Source of the DNA: Trichosporon coremiiforme
Lineage: Eukaryota > Basidiomycota > Tremellomycetes > Trichosporonales > Trichosporonaceae
DNA: 64,000 nt
Direction of reading: 5' to 3'
Assembly: GCA_039545355.1 (NCBI GenBank)
Contig: BCJJ01000021.1
Coordinates: 744,001 to 808,000 of the forward strand
The notes beneath the pieces were generated by a model. It was not told the origin of the DNA. It was given only the letters and a program-made list of their open reading frames with translations, and ran no database searches. Below, piece after piece: positions 58,534 to 64,000 of the stretch (position 1 is the first letter of the stretch; every line of letters begins with the position of its first letter). Both the position numbers and the translations under genes were made by a program.

Positions 58534-59649
58534 CTACTTTCTCCTGCTCGGCGTGCCCTTCCCGCCTCCGCGAAAATCCCGTTGGTCCTTTCCCCCACCT
58601 TTCCCCTCCCCTGCTGCCTCCTTGCCCGACGCTGCCGTCTTCTCCGCCTTGGGTGTTGCCTGGGCATCGGAAGCAGAGGCAGAGGCGTGCGCGGCCGCCT
58701 CGGATTCGAACTGACTGTTCATCTCGTCCGCCGTCATGTTCATCTTGTCTAGCCATCGTTGCAGGAGGGACGCGTTGTCGGCTTGCAAGGCCGCGTTGCG
58801 CTGCGTCAGGCCTGAGATCTCGATTTGCTGGGAAAGGATCTCGTCGTGCAGGGTCTGGCGTCAGCTGTGCTTCGTCCTTTGACCTTGCTCCCGCTGTCCT
58901 TTCTCTGTCCACCACGATTGCAGAAGCGGGATCAGAGAGAGTCGGGGACTGCTCTATTCGGCATACTCGATGCCCGGCGCGACTCGCTGCGCTATGGCCA
59001 CACCGGACTCACCTTGACGTCCTCGTCCCTCATCCGCCACCTCTCCTCCCAGTTCCGCTCTCGGCGCGTGCCGCCGTCCCTTGCTTCTCGCAACTCGCGC
59101 ACTTCCTCGCGCAGACCGCGCACCTCCTCGTCCCTGTCGCGCAAACTGTCGGCCATCGCGAGCTGCTTGTTCTGTGCGGCTGCTTGTGTGCGGTACAGCG
59201 TCGCGAGCTCGGTACGCATCGCGTTCAGCTGCGCGTCGAGGTGCGAGACGAGCGGCGCGGACGAGGATCTGTTGTCAGCTATCATTCACCCATTGGCAAC
59301 TGGGCTCCATGCTCTCCTGGTCCACTTCGGATCAGCGACCGGTGGCCACTCCGGCAGCACCTCTCAGACAGAGAAGACTAGGAGAAACACGACGCTGCCT
59401 TGCCTGCCTTCGGCGGCTCGGCAGCCAGTACTCACCCCTCACCACCTCCTCCCCTCAGCAGCGCGGCGTTGCGCACCTTCAACTCCCTCGCCGCCTTGGC
59501 CAGTCTCTGGTCTGCGCGTCAGTTCTCCCCGAATACGCTAACTTACACTGCTCGATGACGTCCTTCAGCGGGTCAGACACAGTCTGCTGCGCCATAAGCC
59601 GCGCGCGGATCACGTTCTGCCACTCGGGGGGCGCGCCGAGTGCTGCCAT
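58534..59649 (-). CDS. ATG16: Autophagy protein Atg16
   Basis: Coiled-coil partner of Atg12-Atg5, needed for lipidation of Atg8 at the phagophore. Exons 59649-59547, 59511-59436, 59268-59013 and 58854-58534; introns 35, 167 and 158 bases. 251 residues. The N-terminal Atg5-binding helix is PPEWQNVIRARLMAQQ, followed by DVIEQYQRLAKAARELKVRN across the first junction. The long coiled coil spans exons 2-4 (LDAQLNAMRTELATLYR; REEVRELREARDG; TLHDEILSQQIEISGLTQRN) and ends in LLQRWLDKMNMTADEMN, the family's conserved C-terminal coil. The tail is Ala/Ser/Gly/Lys-rich. As in other fungi there are no WD repeats. Confidence 0.92.
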
Positions 59650-59927
59650 TGTTGTTTGCTTGCTTGTTGTTGTGAAGCAGAGATAGCGCGATAGCTCGAT
59701 CGAGCCAGGTAGGTGGCCGATCAGTGCGTCATCCGACCACACAGTCACGCGCTTTGGTCCCGCTATTCCGGCCTTGGCGGCGAATTAGGCAACCCATTAG
59801 GAGGCGACCGTAATGGCAGTTAAATGGCCATGACAGGGTCCAAAGGTGTTTCAGACGCGCGTGATAGATAGACTGGACTGGACGCAACCGGATTTGTTTT
59901 GACATTGTACAGGACAGCTCGATCACC

Positions 59928-61240
59928 ATGCCGCCGCGAGAACAGATCCTCGGCGAGAGCGTGAGTTACTACGCTCAGATGGAACTGACGACAGGATCTG
60001 GACGCTGCCGCGGCGAAGCTTGTCCGCCTGGCGCTGTTCACAGAGTACAGGCGCCAGCCGCTGAAGCGCGAGACGATCACGGAGATGAGTGCGTCCTTCC
60101 TTCCTTCCACCATTCTCTCTGTGATCTTTCAGAGCTCTCCGATGGCTTCTTCAGGGCTCTGGAACTGTGGACGACAACACTAGAGCTCTTGCGCGCGCGA
60201 GCTTCAGCTGACCGCAGTCATTCCCAACAAGAAGCGCGCATTCGTCGAAGTCCTGACCCGCGCGAACGAGAAGATGCGCTCCGTGTTCGGGCTCGAGATT
60301 GTCGAACTGCGTGCACGGCGGAAGGGAGACCTTGACGACCCGCAGACCCAGGCTCAGACGCAGGCGCAGACGCAGCGCAAGAAGAAGCGCCGGAGACGGC
60401 GAGACGATGCCTCGGACGCATCTGGCTCAGAGTCAGAGGAGGAAGACGGCGAGCCGGCCGCTGCGAAAAGTGAGTTCCTTGAAAGTTGGCGGCGAGCTGA
60501 CGCCCAGTTCCCATGAGCAAGACGTATATTGTGCGCTCGGCGCTGCCGGCAGCCCTGATCGGCGAGATGACGAAACCGAACCCGCTCCCCATGCCCGAGG
60601 ACGAGGCGGCGATGGAGGCGGCACAGGCGGACAGCGGTGCTGTGCTGCAGTGGGAGAAGGCGGATGCGTCGCAGACTGGCGCGCTCGGATTGCTCGGTAT
60701 CCGTACCGTCATCCTGTGCATCATCCTGAGTCTGGGACGGAGTGTGCCGGACGACCAGCTGCACTCCCTTCTCCGCCGCCTAGGATTGCACCGCGACACG
60801 GTGCTCCCGTACGCGTCCAAGGACGCGACGGAAGAGAAGCTCACGCTCGACAAGTACCTCGACCTACTTGCGCGAAAGCGATACCTGGAGAAGGTGAGTC
60901 ACCATGGCTGAGGTGATGTGTCGAGCTAACTGATATCAGACCGAGAGTGGAGGCACCGGCGGCCAGCCCAAGGTCATCGAGTGGCGATGGGGCGCGCGTG
61001 AGGCCGAGTTCAGCGAGAAAGCGGCGGGCGAGTTCATCGAGAAGATGTGAGTATGCTTGGCCATTTGGCCAGAGCCAGCTTGTCACTTGTGTTCTTTCAG
61101 CTGACGGCAGCTTCTTCGACCCGGCTGAGTCCGACTCGGACGATGAGGACGGCGAGGCGGTCCGCGCACGAGAAGCGAATAGGAAACGCGTCCGGAACGA
61201 GCTTGAGCGGGCGGCGGGTGGCCCTCTGACGGAAACGTAG
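59928..61240 (+). CDS. NSE3: SMC5-SMC6 complex subunit Nse3 (MAGE domain)
   Basis: Bridges Nse1/Nse4 to the Smc5-Smc6 ATPase in DNA repair. Six exons: 59928-59960, 59995-60088, 60218-60469, 60508-60893, 60940-61046 and 61111-61240; introns 34, 129, 38, 46 and 64 bases, all in phase. 333 residues. The MAGE winged-helix pair is seen from LVRLALFTEYRRQPLKRETI, RAFVEVLTRANEKMRSVFGL, LGIRTVILCIILSLGRSVPD and LTLDKYLDLLARKRYLEK. A Gln/Thr/Lys/Arg repeat and an acidic Ser stretch form a lineage insert (about residues 75-125). The last exon is an acidic C-terminal tail. Confidence 0.9.
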
Positions 61241-61359
61241 AGGCTATGACATGGCATGGATACATCTAGGCCCCGAGGAGCGATCGTCTATAGTGTTCTG
61301 TGAACTGTGGTATAATGTATATTTACTTATGAGCGCGAGCGGCGGGAGGGNGGGCGGGA

Positions 61360-61377
61360 GGCGAGCTTTCGCTCGCC
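61360..61377. terminator. Perfect hairpin between convergent NSE3 and HAP5
   Basis: Stem GGCGAGC/GCTCGCC with a TTTC loop. An ambiguous base (N) lies at 61351, in a G-rich run just before it. A 3'-end or RNA-structure role is only a guess. Confidence 0.35.
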
Positions 61378-61484
61378 GACTCTCAGCGAGCCGTGAGAAT
61401 TGCGCTCACACCTCCCTCTTGATCCCTGCAGCCTCAGTCGGTTTGCGCGCAATGGGCTGGCCCTCAATGGCCCCAATACGCCTC

Positions 61485-62489
61485 CTAAGCGAATCCCTCT
61501 CCGTCCTCTCCACCACGGACGTACTCGCGGTACATCGCGTCTCCTCCCTCTCCGTCCTCCTGAGCGGCAGGGGCGTCCTCACCCTCGGCATCCTGCTGGT
61601 TGTCGTTGTCGGCGCTCGCCGTTGCGGCGGCACCGCCAGACCCGTCGTCGCGCGGCACAATGTCGATCAGGAAGTCGAAAACGTCGCTGAACGCGATCGC
61701 GGCGGCGACGTCGGACTTCTGCAGCGTGCGTCGCTTGTGCCCTTCGGCCACGAGCCAGGCGCGGCATGTCAGCTCCGAGATGAAGACTGGGACGTTAGCG
61801 AGGCTCAAAAGATATAAAACATATCGGCCGTCCTCCATCCTCCACCTCCCACCGTCTCTCGAGCACAATCCACATTGCGGGGGTTGCTGCAAGCCTGGAC
61901 CGACAGATAAACCCGAGACGGATATTCCAAGAGTTCCTCGAGGGCGGATGCGCCCTCATCTCTGCCGCAGAGACGATAGCAGGGAAGAGAATAGTGGCTC
62001 AACGCAGTCGCCTCACTCCGACGCCTCGGTCTACTCACTCTCACAAGCCTTGGAGAACATGATGGGCGCCTCGGCACTGATCATCTTGACCTCCTCGTCG
62101 CTCTTCATGACCTTCTTGATACGCGCCAGGGGGAGGTTGTAAGTCTTGAAGTCTGGTGTTTCCCTCTCGACGCTGTCCATCTGGCGAGCCCAGAAACTCT
62201 CAAGGAACGAGTTCAGGTCCTGGTGCGGGTGCACGAGTGGCCCGGATGTCGGGATCGGTGCAGGGGCAGAGGGCGGGGGCGCGGTCGCGGCCGCGGCCGC
62301 TCCGTAGGCGTTGTGGGCGTGGTGCGACGGATGCGGCGTGTGGTGCACCGAGCCGTAGCCTGTCGAAGAGGCAGCGGCGGAGGGCACGTTCGAAGGACCG
62401 GGGGCGGGCGAAGACACGGCACTGCCGGCAGAAGAGTATCCCCCGTTCGCGAAGGGATACCCGATCTCGGGGAGGTAGTATGGGTTCAT
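61485..62489 (-). CDS. HAP5: CCAAT-binding factor subunit Hap5 (NF-YC)
   Basis: Histone-fold subunit of the Hap2/3/5 complex, which binds CCAAT boxes and controls respiration, iron and nitrogen genes. Exons 62489-62039 and 61786-61485 (252-base intron, phase 1); 250 residues. The histone fold is rebuilt by the junction: [40 protein letters not shown] and [20 protein letters not shown]. The N-terminus is Ala/Pro/Ser/His-rich. A helix before the fold ([14 protein letters not shown]) is the conserved NF-YC N-terminal element. The C-terminus is acidic with Asn/Gln. Confidence 0.93.
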
Positions 62490-62834
62490 TGTTGGGGTTT
62501 TGTGGATGCGATGGAGGCGATGGAGGCGAAGATCGAGATGATCGCCAGAGATGGAGGGCAACCCAGGGCGAGCGGAGGTGGAGGCGGATGCGGACGTGAA
62601 AAAAACATGGCGACAATGCCATGTGGTCTGCATCCCCTGCGGCACGAAAATCCCCCGCTGACACTCCGCCCTCACACCCACCCTCCCCGTCCTCGGTTCC
62701 TTGGCTTCGTCCTCAGATCTCACGCCTCTGTCGGCCAGCATGCGTCGGCCGAAGCGTCGGCCCGAATGCATCTTGACTTGCATACAATCTGATCATTTGC
62801 ATCTCTCATCTCAAAACTAAGTCGTCTATACACA
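62490..62834. other. Intergenic, HSE1 3' end to HAP5 start
   Basis: 345 bases: probable HAP5 leader and promoter and the HSE1 3' side. Nothing else recognised. Confidence 0.4.
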
Positions 62835-64000
62835 TTAATGCTGCACGTTCATCCGGCCCACGCCGTTCGCGACGTCCGCCACCTGCTGCGCAAAGTTGAA
62901 CCCCTGCCCCGGCAGCTGCTGGCCCTGCTGGGGCGCACCCTGGGGAGCACCCGGGGGAGCACCGTACACGCCTGGAGACTCCTGAGGCGGGCCCTGGCCG
63001 TACTGCTGAGGAGGCTGCTGGTAGTATCCCTGCGGCTGCTGGGCGTATGGGTCGCCGGCGCCGACGCCAGCGTTGCCGGGATTCGTGTTCTGACGCTGAG
63101 GTGAGTCCGCCGGCGGGTACGACGGCGCCCCGGAGGGATTGCGCTGAGGCGCACCGTGCTGCTCCTGCTGGGGGTAGTGGTACGGCTGGCCGGGAGCAAC
63201 CTGCCCGCCGGCTCCGGCGCCGGGGAGGCTTTGGTGCGACGCGCCGTGCGCAACGTGCGGTTGCGGGAAGGCGTCCTGCGAGCCGTACTGCGAGTGATGC
63301 TGAGGCTGCTGCTGCTGCTGCTGTTGCTGCTGCTGGTAGGGATCGTGGGGAGGCTGCTGCTGGTAGCCCTGGTCATGGGACTGCTGCTGCTGCTGCGCGT
63401 AAGGCCCCTGGGGAGGGGCGCCATAGCCGTACGCTGGATGTCAGCTTAGCATCATGAGATGAGCTTACCCTGCTGGGGGGGCGCCTGGGGAGGGCCGCCG
63501 CGGAGCGTCTCATACTGCTGAATGGCGCGCTGGAAGTTAACGTTCATATTGGCGAGCTCGGCCTGCTGATCCGTGTACTTCTTGATGAGGGCGTTAATCT
63601 GGCCCTGGATCGCAACGCTCGACTGGTACAGCTCCTCGACCTCTGGGTTGTCCTGCAGGCGGTCACCGCGGGACGTATCGATCTTTTTGAGGATCTCGAG
63701 CAGCTTATCGACGAGCCCGAGAGAGCCGAACACGCGCGCCTCCTCTTGCGCCTCCTCCTGCAGCTCGCCCGCAGTCGGCTCCGCCAGCGCCTCGACGTAT
63801 GTGACCGGGAAGATGCCGATCTTGCCGTTGCACGCGCCACGCCACCACTCCTTGTACCCGCGGCTCAGCACCTTGATGATGTCCCCGCGCTCAAACGAGA
63901 GCTCCCCGGGCTGGTCAGACGTGAACGTGTACAGCGCCCGCACCCGCGTGGCGGTGTTCGGGTCGATGGGCTGCGGCTCGGCTGGGCCCTGCGTCTGGGG
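62835..64000 (-). CDS. HSE1: ESCRT-0 subunit Hse1 (STAM), 5' part outside the window
   Basis: With Vps27 it sorts ubiquitinated cargo at endosomes. Visible exons run from 64000 to 63469 and 63433 to 62835 (35-base intron, phase 1); 376 C-terminal residues. The SH3 domain begins RVRALYTFTSDQPGELSF and contains YKEWWRGACNGKIGIFPVTY. A GAT-like coiled coil follows (LVDKLLEILKKIDTSRGDRL; ELYQSSVAIQGQINALIKKY). The rest is a Gln/Pro/Gly/Tyr-rich tail with a Gln run, ending GVGRMNVQH. The VHS and UIM parts should lie beyond base 64,000. Confidence 0.92.

Noticed and set aside
1..64000. Transposons, CRISPR arrays, integrated viral sequence
   Set aside because: No transposase, reverse transcriptase or integrase motifs, long terminal repeats, or spaced identical repeats were seen.

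Overview
The window is nuclear DNA of a GC-rich yeast-like fungus. Nearly every gene is interrupted by introns, many only 33-40 bases long, with GTGAGT or GTAAGT donors, a CTGAC or CTAAC branch-like motif and a CAG acceptor about ten bases later. Together with the gene set (Fus1-like SH3 protein, DUF4246 protein, Hse1, Nse3, Hap5, Npr2, Hut1) this points to a basidiomycete yeast of the Tremellomycetes, most likely Trichosporonales. That placement is inference; no rDNA is present. All gene models were spliced by hand by matching reading phase across introns and known family sequence. No tRNA, rRNA, transposon or CRISPR array was recognised.

Left part (1-24 kb): end of GPI16 (PIG-T), a tail-anchored coiled-coil protein, a 6.5 kb stretch with no convincing gene, an AhpC/TSA-like thioredoxin-fold protein with an in-frame UAG near its 5' end, a GNAT acetyltransferase, a DUF4246 dioxygenase-like gene broken by two frameshifts and a stop, a beta-lactamase-like serine hydrolase, the ER nucleotide-sugar transporter HUT1, the TORC1 regulator NPR2, and RRP15.

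Middle part (24-48 kb): TOM22, SDO1 (SBDS), a PRELI/UPS lipid-transfer protein, the lysine methyltransferase RKM5, a doubtful spliced gene converging on it, a mucin-like Fus1-type membrane protein with a cytosolic SH3 domain, COX11, a divergent pair of an alkaline phosphatase and the phosphate symporter PHO89, a frame-split ORF, a second METTL21-type methyltransferase, a Pex24/Pex30-type dysferlin-domain membrane protein and IMP2.

Right part (48-64 kb): a derlin, RRP42, a CH-domain-like protein, a protein with SGNH-hydrolase motifs and a Ded1-like N-terminus, an Rlm1/MEF2-type MADS factor, ATG16, NSE3, HAP5 and the C-terminal half of HSE1.

There are no operons; genes are independent and often head-to-head. 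Functional links are loose: ribosome biogenesis and modification (RRP15, SDO1, RRP42, RKM5), mitochondria (TOM22, UPS-like, COX11, IMP2, HAP5), ER and membrane traffic (GPI16, HUT1, derlin, HSE1), nutrient sensing and autophagy (NPR2, ATG16). The alkaline phosphatase/PHO89 pair is the clearest functional unit, sharing one 2.6 kb intergenic region with several CACGTT motifs.
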